Part shown: piece after piece, positions 55,163-62,668 of the stretch | Numbering within the stretch: the stretch's first letter is position 1 | Layout of the letters: each line of letters opens with the position of its first letter | NCBI RefSeq assembly: GCF_015645385.1 | Contig: NZ_JADOET010000006.1 | Coordinates: forward strand, 167,336 to 231,335 | Direction of reading: 5' to 3' | Length of the DNA: 64,000 bases | DNA from: Winogradskyella marina | GTDB taxonomy: Bacteria > Bacteroidota > Bacteroidia > Flavobacteriales > Flavobacteriaceae | Program-made: the position numbers and the translations under genes | The notes under the pieces: generated by a model | What the model saw: the letters and a program-made list of their open reading frames with translations, nothing else | What the model was told of the DNA's origin: nothing | Database searches by the model: none

Positions 55163-55807
55163 ATGAAAAACACAATTACAATTTTTACGATTTTATTACT
55201 TTCAATGACAATATCTGCACAAGAAAAAGCAGTCACGATGAAAGGAGACACTATTAATGTTTACGAAAACGGTACTTGGGAAAAAATAAATAAAGTAAAA
55301 ACAATAACAGAAATTGAAAGTACTGTAGAAGCAACTGTAGAAATTGATGAATTTAGTAAGTCTAAAAAAACCAGAACTGAAAGTTGGTCGAAATTTGGAA
55401 AAAACAAACTTGGTAGAACAATTAGTGGAAATCTAATAAGAGTTGACGACTTAACTGTATTTACAATCTCATATACTGGAGATTTAGGTTGTCTATCAGA
55501 ATATAATTCAACAATAAAAGTAAAACTTACTAACGGAGAAATAATTGAATTTTCTCAAATAAGTGATACTGATTGTGGTGATTATCCGACTGCAAGATTT
55601 ATTCCCATTAATAAAAAACAAACTAAAGACCCAAATTTCAAAGATTTACTAGCAGATAATTTGGAAATACTAAAACAGTTTGATTGGGAAACAATAAGAA
55701 TTCAAGGAACAGAATATTATACAGATATTATTCCTAATGTATCTCGTAAAGTGGAAAAACCGGAACAATTTTTTAGACAACATATAATTTCAGCCGATAA
55801 AAAATAA
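55163..55807 (+). CDS. Secreted hypothetical protein
   Basis: A 214-residue protein with a signal peptide (FTILLLSMTISAQ). The next residues VTMKGDTINVYENGTWEKI form an N-terminal segment shared by many flavobacterial secreted proteins. The remainder is a beta domain with Cys residues (GDLGCLSEYNSTIKVKL, DTDCGDYP). No function recognised. The flanks GCTGTGTATA (55131) and TACACACAAC (55809) are partly complementary, so it is a probable one-gene cassette. Confidence 0.7.
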   Translation: MKNTITIFTILLLSMTISAQEKAVTMKGDTINVYENGTWEKINKVKTITEIESTVEATVEIDEFSKSKKTRTESWSKFGKNKLGRTISGNLIRVDDLTVFTISYTGDLGCLSEYNSTIKVKLTNGEIIEFSQISDTDCGDYPTARFIPINKKQTKDPNFKDLLADNLEILKQFDWETIRIQGTEYYTDIIPNVSRKVEKPEQFFRQHIISADKK

Positions 55808-55808
55808 C

Positions 55809-56248
55809 TACACACAACACCATATATAATTTATCGCTAGTTATAGCCTACTTACAAAAATCCTCACGAATTATGCCTGCAGCTTGTATATACTAATGTA
55901 ACAGCAAAAATAAAAGCTCTTTTTTTATAACATTATCTAAATATAAAATTAAAAACCACTTAGCGAAAGCTTGGTGGTTTTGTGGTTTTTTGAAATTTGG
56001 TTATTGGCTATTGGTTATTGGTTATTGGTTATTGTGTATTAGATTTTTAAGCATTACGGTTTACCGTAAGTACTTTTGACTAAAAGCGTTTAACTTGGCT
56101 GTTGGTAACGAAACCTATAAGTAACGTTACGTATTCATATTTAGAGGTTAAAGAATTAGATTTGTTAATGTTACCTCAGAAAGATAAATAAACTATTATA
56201 ATAGGTTTTATTTATGGGATATGAATGATAAATATTCACATATAACAA
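55809..56248 (+). repeat. Joined A-left/B module, copy 4
   Basis: R'' TACACACAAC, A text ACCATATATAATTTATCGC and GCCTACTTAC, then B copy 4 from 55906: GAAA-loop hairpin, five heptamers GGTTATT/GGCTATT (55999-56033), TTACGGTTTACCGTAA, palindrome variant (56115-56136). The right third is divergent. The unit start GCTATAAAAC follows at 56249. Confidence 0.8.
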
Positions 56249-56264
56249 GCTATAAAACAGACCA

Positions 56265-57575
56265 ATGAACAGCCATTTAAACATTTTTAAGTCTTATACC
56301 AATAAAAATAGAACGTATCAATTAGAAAACGATTTGACCAGAGCTTTGGCTATCTCATTACAAGAAGATGCTCTTTTTTTTCACGAAGTATTCAAAGAGA
56401 TTCTAAAAGGTACCAACTTTTACAATCAATTATTTGAGTCCTTAGAAAGCGAAAGCAACGTAAATATTGATATTCAAAAAAAAGCAAGTCAGATTACTGA
56501 TTTTGAGCATATCTTTGCAATATCACTAAGCGAAGCGGAAATATCCGATTTTTGGGAACAAAATCACCAAAGGAATTACGACCCAATTTGTGATTTAATA
56601 ATTCAAATAAATAACATTGTACTTGTATTTGAAGCCAAAAGAGATAATGTAAATTGTACTGCTCAACTTTACAATCAAATACTTAACATAACAAATAAGC
56701 AAAATCAACCACAGGAATTTACACAAGAAAATTACGGAGAAAATATAACTGCTTTCGATTTTAATTGGTCCAGACTTATGGCGATTGCTGTAAAAGTATC
56801 AAGTTTCGAAAAAACTATGAACAGTCAAAATCGATTTCTATCCGATTTTATTGCATTAGTAAAACAACATAATTTCAGATGGCTTCCCGAACCATCAATT
56901 TCAGCTTTACAAGCTACAAACACACGTTCAATTACAAGAAGGTTAGAGTCAACAATTGAAGAAGTTACAAAAGGTACAAGGATTAACAAACTGAATTATA
57001 ATGATAGATTAGGATTTGAAGTTTATAAAGATTGGGCAAAAGAAATTATATTTTGGATTAAGGATAATGGTAATCTTGGTGTTAGCATATATCCAGGAAA
57101 TACAAAAGGTCAAGGCTATAGCTTGTTCGCAAATGACCCTGAATTTAATGATAGTTTAAGTATTTTAGGAGATGAATACCCTATTAATTATAGTTATCAT
57201 ATTAAATTTACAAGTTTTCAAAAGTTTTTTCAAGGTCTATGGTTTAAGGAAAGCCAATTAACAAAGACTCTTTATACCAAAGAGAATTTTCATAAATATA
57301 CTGGAAGAAAAAAACGAGGAAAAGATTGGACAGATATAGAACAACTTCTTGATAAAAGTCTGAACTTTAACTGGAAAGAAAAATGTGACTGGAAAAACTC
57401 AATGCTCAAATCTGGAAAGAATCAATTTGATATGTCATTTGGTTATGAAGTTTACATTGAAATCCCTTTCCAAAAACTCAAAGAATTAGACCAAAATCAA
57501 TCAGATTTGACCAATTTGATTTCTTTAGTGAATGAAATATATAATGAATTTAATAACAACTTATTTAAACGATAA
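56265..57575 (+). CDS. PD-(D/E)XK nuclease-like protein, putative defence gene
   Basis: A 436-residue cytosolic protein. The N-terminal half has the PD-(D/E)XK pattern: a helix ENDLTRALAI (21-30), Asp110 in NYDPICDLIIQ, and Glu123-Ala-Lys125 in IVLVFEAKRDN, with Gln in TAQLYNQIL on the following helix. This is how many restriction-like and anti-phage nucleases look. The C-terminal half (from about 245) is an unrecognised sensor or DNA-binding domain (YHIKFTSFQKFFQGLWF). There is no methylase or partner in the unit. Function is inferred. Confidence 0.65.
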   Translation: MNSHLNIFKSYTNKNRTYQLENDLTRALAISLQEDALFFHEVFKEILKGTNFYNQLFESLESESNVNIDIQKKASQITDFEHIFAISLSEAEISDFWEQNHQRNYDPICDLIIQINNIVLVFEAKRDNVNCTAQLYNQILNITNKQNQPQEFTQENYGENITAFDFNWSRLMAIAVKVSSFEKTMNSQNRFLSDFIALVKQHNFRWLPEPSISALQATNTRSITRRLESTIEEVTKGTRINKLNYNDRLGFEVYKDWAKEIIFWIKDNGNLGVSIYPGNTKGQGYSLFANDPEFNDSLSILGDEYPINYSYHIKFTSFQKFFQGLWFKESQLTKTLYTKENFHKYTGRKKRGKDWTDIEQLLDKSLNFNWKEKCDWKNSMLKSGKNQFDMSFGYEVYIEIPFQKLKELDQNQSDLTNLISLVNEIYNEFNNNLFKR

Positions 57576-57585
57576 AAAAATACCT

Positions 57586-58002
57586 GCACATAACACCGTA
57601 TATAATTTATTGCTGGCTTCTTGCCTACTTACGAAAATCCTCGCGGATTTTCTATTCGGTTTGCATGTACCAATGTAATAGCAAAAAAAGTTCTCGTCTT
57701 TTATAACATTTTCTAAATATAAATTTAAAAACCACTTAACGAAAGCTTAGTGGTTTTTGCGTTTTATGGATATTGGATATTAGATTTTTGAGCTTTGAAT
57801 TTTAAGCATTACGGTTTACCCTAAGTACTTTTAACAAGAAGCCTTTAACTTGCCAGTTGCTAACAAGACCTATACGTAACGTTACGTATAGATTTTAAAA
57901 GAAATAGAATTAACTTCGTGGTGCACGACTTTAGGATATGAAACTTTTGTGATCACCTGATAAATTTGAGGGATATGAGTGATGAAGGTTATTATATAAC
58001 TA
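57586..58002 (+). repeat. Joined A-left/B module, copy 5
   Basis: R'' GCACATAAC, A text ACCGTATATAATTTATTGC, a perfect hairpin GAAAATCC-TCGC-GGATTTTC, then B copy 5 from 57686: GAAA-loop hairpin, GGATATT x2 (57768-57781), perfect 22-bp palindrome CTATACGTAAC / GTTACGTATAG (57870-57891), GTGCAC, GTGATCAC and GATATGAGTGATGAAGG. The cassette start GTTCGGGCAC follows at 58003. Confidence 0.85.
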
Positions 58003-58031
58003 GTTCGGGCACATTAGACAAAACAAATTGA

Positions 58032-58718
58032 ATGACAGAAAAGACAAACCAATTCACCGGACCGAAAAAATATTTAGAAAAAAGTTTTCTGGAAGAATTG
58101 AACTACAAAATTTGGTCGACTAAAGCATCACGATTTAATGCTGATAAAAGACTAAAAGTTAAAGCCAAATTATCGAATATTAGTTTGGCATTTCTTTCTG
58201 CATATTTAATAATTGCAAGTTTAATATCTGTCTATAATATAAATACTGGAAATAATGAAGACATAATTAATTACGTAATTACAGCTTTATCTATTTTAGT
58301 TTTGGTTGTTAGCCAATTTGAGAATGCTCAAGATTATAAATTGAATGCAAGAATATTTCACGATTGTGGACTTGAATTATCAATTCTTTATAATGACTTA
58401 CGAGTATTTAAAACCTTAAAGAAAAAGCCATCGGAATATGAAATATATCTATTTGGGAAAAATCTATCTGAAAAATATCAAAATGTATTGAGAAATTATC
58501 AAAATCACTCGCCAATCGACTATGATATGTTCCAAATTAATAATATAGACTATTTTGAAAAAGTAGCACCGAAAAAAGTTACACCTGACAATATAAAGAA
58601 AGTTAAACGTAGATATAATTGGGAAGTTTATGGATGGTATTCAATTATGATAATTGCACCTCCAATTTTAATTACTGGAATTGTTTTAATTGCAAAATAC
58701 ATAAATATCGTGCCTTAA
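58032..58718 (+). CDS. SLATT-like membrane effector
   Basis: A 228-residue protein with a charged N-terminal part, two close membrane helices (about 53-72 LAFLSAYLIIASLISVYNI and 83-100 YVITALSILVLVVSQF), a cytosolic helical stretch with QDYKLNARIFHDCGLELSILYNDLR (in part) and a third helix at the end. The 2TM-plus-long-helix layout matches SLATT domains, predicted pore-forming effectors of nucleotide-signalling conflict systems. No SLOG, SMODS or reverse transcriptase gene is adjacent, so it stands alone. Its cassette ends GTTCGGGCAC / GTGCCTTAAC match at 8 of 10. Confidence 0.7.
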   Translation: MTEKTNQFTGPKKYLEKSFLEELNYKIWSTKASRFNADKRLKVKAKLSNISLAFLSAYLIIASLISVYNINTGNNEDIINYVITALSILVLVVSQFENAQDYKLNARIFHDCGLELSILYNDLRVFKTLKKKPSEYEIYLFGKNLSEKYQNVLRNYQNHSPIDYDMFQINNIDYFEKVAPKKVTPDNIKKVKRRYNWEVYGWYSIMIIAPPILITGIVLIAKYINIVP

Positions 58719-58848
58719 CAATGTATAACCGCAATGACGACGGATTCGACTACGTCCGAATCCACTCGGAATTGCTAACGTCTGTGTCAAACCGAAAATT
58801 AACGCATATTAACTCGTAACTGACGGTTATACGAAACCGTCAGGCAAC
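58710..58848 (+). repeat. attC-like site A58 with full nested arms
   Basis: R'' GTGCCTTAAC overlaps the SLATT stop. Then GTATAACCG pairs with CGGTTATAC near the right end, a central stem GGATTCG pairs with CGAATCC, and the next unit starts with GTCAGGCAAC (58839-58848). It differs in text from the main A family but has the same architecture. Confidence 0.7.
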
Positions 58849-59191
58849 AAGCTAAAAAACCACTCAGAACTAATTGTCTATTTTGATTGATAAGAAAGCT
58901 TTAATTCAGTTAATAATTAAGATACTAAATTTCAGGAATTTACATACATTATCGATTATGAGTAATAATTTATAAGTTTTTATTACTGATTTTAATTGTT
59001 TGCTGATTTTTTAATAAAAGTTGACGCTCATGGTGGTTTTTATACTAAAATGCTATGACTAATCATAAAAAACAAGTTTTTTCTTACGTAAAATTTTGTT
59101 TCATCGAATAACTAGACTTTTAAACGTACAAATATAAATCGCTCATTATATTTGGATTAGATGTTAGTTTATTAATCTAAATAATAAAGAA
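58849..59191. other. 343-bp stretch before the small membrane protein gene
   Basis: AT-rich sequence inside the same unit as the following 87-residue gene. I see no ORF of quality, no A or B repeat and no clear promoter. Confidence 0.4.
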
Positions 59192-59455
59192 ATGGATGAT
59201 TTCCCTCAAAGTCTGCTATTAATTTTAGTTACACTTTTTATTAAAAGTAGTTGGCTAAAGTATATAGAGCCAGAACTTCCAACCAAAAAAAAACCTATAA
59301 CAAGTTTATTATATATTCTGCCAATATCGGGTTTAGTTTATTTATACATTAACTATCAAAATACTATAACGGAAATATATTTTATTTGTAGTTGTTTTAT
59401 CTTGTTAGCATTATTAATTGTTAGAGACATGGTCAAAAAAATGTTAAAGAAATAA
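59192..59455 (+). CDS. Small membrane protein
   Basis: An 87-residue protein with up to three hydrophobic segments (SLLLILVTLFI, SLLYILPISGLVYLYI, IYFICSCFILLALLIV) and a Lys-rich C-terminus RDMVKKMLKK. No family recognised. It sits alone between the unit start GTCAGGCAA and the end TTGCCTAC, which match except for one extra base. A toxin-like or phage-defence membrane peptide is possible, but nothing in the sequence proves it. Confidence 0.5.
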   Translation: MDDFPQSLLLILVTLFIKSSWLKYIEPELPTKKKPITSLLYILPISGLVYLYINYQNTITEIYFICSCFILLALLIVRDMVKKMLKK

Positions 59456-59566
59456 TTGCAATTTTCATTATTTTTTAATTTTTTTTTGGAGTTTCATTCA
59501 CTATCATTGGAAATATTATTTTAATATGGACTATATCACTATCCGAATAAAATTATAAAAAGTCAA

Positions 59567-59960
59567 TTGCCTACACCGTATATAATTTATTACTAGTCTT
59601 AGCCTACTTACAAAAGTTCCTTTGGTTTATTTATGCGGTTTGCATATACTAATGTCATTGCAAAAATAAAAGCTCTTTTTTTATAACATTATCTAAATAT
59701 AAAATTAAAAACCACTTAGCGAAAGCTTGGTGGTTTTGTGGTTTTTTGGTATTTGAATTTTAAGCATTACGGTTTACCGTAAGTACTTTTAACAAGAAGC
59801 CTTTAACTTAGCTGTTGACAACAAGACCTATACGTAACTTTACGTATTGATTTTAACAGAAATAGAATTAACTTCGTGGTGCACGACTTTAGGTTATGAA
59901 ACTTTTGTGATCACCTATTCAATTTACGGGATATGCGTAATGAAAGTTATGATAAAACTA
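59567..59960 (+). repeat. Joined A-left/B module, copy 6
   Basis: R'' TTGCCTAC, A text ACCGTATATAATTTATTAC and GCCTACTTAC, then B copy 6 from 59661: GAAA-loop hairpin, GG-T-rich slot, TTACGGTTTACCGTAA, palindrome variant (59828-59849), GTGCAC, GTGATCAC, GTTATGATAAAACTA. The cassette start GTTGTGAAC follows immediately. Confidence 0.85.
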
Positions 59961-59969
59961 GTTGTGAAC
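59961..59969 (+). other. Cassette start site R' of the WHH-nuclease cassette
   Basis: GTTGTGAAC is the exact reverse complement of the cassette end GTTCACAAC at 61549-61557. Confidence 0.7.
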
Positions 59970-60020
59970 AAGTGTAAAAACAATATTGCGCAAAATTAAC
60001 TAACCAAAAAAATAACTAAA

Positions 60021-60731
60021 TTGATTAAAAAATTATTCTTGATTTTAGGAGCGACGTTAACAATCCTAAGCTGTTCTGAACCAAAAGAAGAAGTGGTTGC
60101 TTCAAATTACAATAAAGAAGAAATCGAAATTGTCATTGATAATTATTTAGATTCTAAACTAAATACCTTCCAAGATTCAATGGACAGTAAAAAAGGATTT
60201 TTAGGTTACAAAAATATAAGAGATTATTTCAGTTTAGGTAGAAAGGATTTTGAACAAAGAACTATTTCTACTTGGAATAGTATTTACAGCGAAGATGAAT
60301 TGGAAGAATTGATTAATAAAGACTTAGAAAGTAAAAAACCAATTTTGATTAATTTAAAGAGTACAGATAATCATATAGAACAATATGTTCATAAAGTTGG
60401 GATTTCTACCTTAGTTCTAATAGGGGAAGGTTTTTTTGAGTGGCTACTTGTTCTATTTTTAGGCTTTTGGATTCCAGCTTTAGTAATTTGGATTTATGTA
60501 TTCTATAAGTTCTCATTTGGAATATGGATTAGGATGAGCAAAAAAAGAGATGAAATGTTAGATATTTTATGGCTTAAAATTGCTAAAATAATTCCTCCAA
60601 TAGTATTTGTAATATTTTTAATTGTTGGCTTTGCGACTGGAGATTTTTCAGATAACGCACTTAAGGATAAAATAAAACAAGACATTAAAAATGATATAGT
60701 TACACAAATTGACAATAAAATAAATTCGTAA
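60021..60731 (+). CDS. Membrane lipoprotein partner of the WHH nuclease
   Basis: A 236-residue protein starting at TTG; the next Met is residue 54, and only the TTG start gives the signal and lipobox LTILSCSEPKEE. Residues 20-130 are polar and helical, followed by two strong membrane helices (WLLVLFLGFWIPALVIWIYVFY and IPPIVFVIFLIVGFATG). The C-terminus is Lys/Asp-rich. It is 6 bases upstream of the nuclease gene, so it could be an export, anchoring or immunity partner. No family recognised. Confidence 0.65.
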   Translation: MIKKLFLILGATLTILSCSEPKEEVVASNYNKEEIEIVIDNYLDSKLNTFQDSMDSKKGFLGYKNIRDYFSLGRKDFEQRTISTWNSIYSEDELEELINKDLESKKPILINLKSTDNHIEQYVHKVGISTLVLIGEGFFEWLLVLFLGFWIPALVIWIYVFYKFSFGIWIRMSKKRDEMLDILWLKIAKIIPPIVFVIFLIVGFATGDFSDNALKDKIKQDIKNDIVTQIDNKINS

Positions 60732-60737
60732 ATAAGA

Positions 60738-61526
60738 ATGAAAAAAATATTAGGAATATTAGGTGTTATTGTAGCACTTGGCGCATATCCTGTGTGGAAA
60801 AGTATAGACACTAAAGTAATAAAGCAAAGTGATGAAGTTCTAACACAAGTTATAAAACAATCGAAAAAAGCTGATAAGGCTGTTTCTGTGGTTGCTACCT
60901 CTGTTAAAGAATTAGTGGAAAAATCACTTAAAGTAAAAAACTCAACGCATACGTATATTAAAAACGGAATTAAAAAAACAATTAAGGTGGCTGATTTTAG
61001 TCAACACTCAATTTTTAGTACGACCCTTTCTAAAGATTTATTAGTTGCAACTCGTGAATTACATTATGAAAATGCTCTTAAAGGTTTACAAAAAAGCTTT
61101 TCTAAGAATAAAGATGAATTTATTGAGGTCTTAAAAAAACGAAATGCAATAATAATGAAAAGAGATAAAGAATTTTTTGAAGCCAACAAAAAGCAGATAA
61201 GAGCAATTGAACAAAAAATGATTACAGCTTCGAAAAATAATAATTTGATAAAAGAGAAAGAACTTTTATCAGAACTAAGAAATATTGCTAATAAAATCAC
61301 TTTTAAGTTAACACCTAAAGGTAAGCCAATTCAATTTTTAGACGAAAATCAAATTCTTAAACGACAATTAGCAGATATAACCAACCCTAAACTAAATAGA
61401 AAGTCAAAAGTTTTTGGTTTTACTTGGCATCATAATGAAAAAAAAGGAGTTATGAATCTCGTAGATGAAGTAGTTCATAAATTTAATGACCACGCAGGTG
61501 GTTATTCTAAATGGGGAACGTTGTAG
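60738..61526 (+). CDS. Membrane-anchored WHH-type HNH nuclease, toxin candidate
   Basis: A 262-residue protein with one N-terminal membrane helix (ILGILGVIVALGAYPVW), a Lys-rich coiled-coil body (SKKADKAVSVVATSVKELVEKS and later helices) and a C-terminal nuclease domain. The last 37 residues read FGFTWHHNEKKGVMNLVDEV and HKFNDHAGGYSKWG, which is the conserved WHH...H...HxGG...WG pattern of HNH/Endo VII-fold polymorphic toxins. The layout with a variable stalk and toxin tip at the end fits an effector of competition or phage defence. No separate immunity gene is obvious. Confidence 0.78.
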   Translation: MKKILGILGVIVALGAYPVWKSIDTKVIKQSDEVLTQVIKQSKKADKAVSVVATSVKELVEKSLKVKNSTHTYIKNGIKKTIKVADFSQHSIFSTTLSKDLLVATRELHYENALKGLQKSFSKNKDEFIEVLKKRNAIIMKRDKEFFEANKKQIRAIEQKMITASKNNNLIKEKELLSELRNIANKITFKLTPKGKPIQFLDENQILKRQLADITNPKLNRKSKVFGFTWHHNEKKGVMNLVDEVVHKFNDHAGGYSKWGTL

Positions 61527-61548
61527 AATATCATTGCGCATAACACCA

Positions 61549-61680
61549 GTTCACAACACCGTGAATAATTAATGGCTAGTTAGAGCCTACTTACAAAATT
61601 CCTATCAGGTTTTACAGTTAATTTTATGGCCTCGTTTTAGTGCTTAACCACGCAACTAATCATACACAATCACGATCTAG
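61549..61680 (+). repeat. attC-like site A61
   Basis: R'' GTTCACAAC, left arm GTGAATAATTA (61561-61571), core GCCTACTTAC, right arm TAATCATACAC (61657-61667) complementary to the left arm with two mismatches, then ATCACGATCTAG. A full A-type site. Confidence 0.65.
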
Positions 61681-61894
61681 TACATTTAAGAAATAAACTA
61701 ATTAATAGAGTCGAGACTTCCAACTTTAGCTAATTTAAAATCAATTCGTGAAGATTATAGAAACAAATAACTAAAACGGAAAAAGAGGTTTAATGTATCG
61801 GAAAAGCCCTTATCAATTACAAGGAATAAAAACCTACTACAACAAAACACTGAGCGTCACAACAAACTAAACCACCTCCACTACCCCAATCCCT
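61681..61894. other. Intergenic stretch after site A61
   Basis: About 214 bases with no convincing ORF, no repeat of the A or B family and no terminator. A 25-codon frame starts at ATG 61795, but nothing supports it. Confidence 0.35.
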
Positions 61895-62644
61895 TTACAA
61901 ACATTTCAAAACCGTAATACCAACACTACCTTTAGCATTCAAAACAAACAAAGCCCCATCCACTTCTTGGTAAAACCGCACACCAAGCACACAAAGCGCA
62001 GTACCAAGACCACCAGGCAACGTAGCAGGTTCTAAAACTAAAGTAGAACTAGCATGATCACGATCTAAAACCATAGAAGGAGCCAAATGCAAGGCATAAT
62101 TCAAGTGCTCAAAATCAAAATCCAAAACACCATAAGTCAGTGCCATATGGGTAGCACCTTCCGCAAAACCCACCTGCTCAATATTAAAATCACTAATGGT
62201 CAACGTAAAATCAATGTCAGACACACCAAACTCAAAAGGCAAAACCTGCCGTACAGCACAGGCTGGTGTATAACTAAATTGTTCTAATAATTGGAGACCT
62301 TCCGCCTGCCCTATCCCATCAGCAACAGTGCGTTCCCCACGTTTATGGGTCGTATCTAAGGCTTTTATACGTGTAAACAAGCTCATCAATCGACTATGAA
62401 AATGCGTAAACCTATACCCTTTATAAAACGGCGCCAACGCAGATCTAAACGCCTTATTCACCGCAGAACAATGCCCAAACTCACTGGCATTTTCACGTAC
62501 ACGTTTCATGCTAGCCTTCGTTTTTATCGCTTTTCTCGTAAAGCCACCACCCGCTTTTCGTGCAATTGGCTGACCATTCAAATAATAAAAATTAATACCA
62601 TTCAACGTCCCTACTAAAGGGATAATTCCCGTCTGTTTTGCCAT
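61895..62644 (-). CDS. Conserved hypothetical protein of DUF6266 type
   Basis: A 249-residue cytosolic protein. It opens MAKQTGIIPLVGTLNGINFYYLNGQPIARKAGGG (in part), like the DUF6266-type proteins that occur in many scattered copies in Bacteroidota, then helices with RVRENASEFGHCSAVNKAFR and a beta C-terminal half. ATG 62644 is chosen over 62668 because the extra MFNLNYGV is leader. Base composition is clearly richer in G+C than the cassette genes around it, which suggests separate acquisition. Function is unknown. Confidence 0.65.
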   Translation of the reverse strand: MAKQTGIIPLVGTLNGINFYYLNGQPIARKAGGGFTRKAIKTKASMKRVRENASEFGHCSAVNKAFRSALAPFYKGYRFTHFHSRLMSLFTRIKALDTTHKRGERTVADGIGQAEGLQLLEQFSYTPACAVRQVLPFEFGVSDIDFTLTISDFNIEQVGFAEGATHMALTYGVLDFDFEHLNYALHLAPSMVLDRDHASSTLVLEPATLPGGLGTALCVLGVRFYQEVDGALFVLNAKGSVGITVLKCL

Positions 62645-62668
62645 AACACCATAATTTAAGTTAAACAC

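Noticed and set aside
57961..57968. TAAATTTG as a conserved promoter carried by the B element
   Set aside because: Only copy 5 has this match; the other copies read TTCAATTTAC at the same place, so it is not a shared B-element promoter.
58619..58819. 66-residue plus-strand ORF overlapping the SLATT 3' end
   Set aside because: It overlaps the SLATT gene in another frame and runs through the A58 inverted-repeat site; no domain or start signal.
49966..59960. The repeated B elements considered as a CRISPR-like or tRNA-like array
   Set aside because: Units are hundreds of bases long, are separated by genes, and have no short direct repeats with regular spacers or cloverleaf structure.
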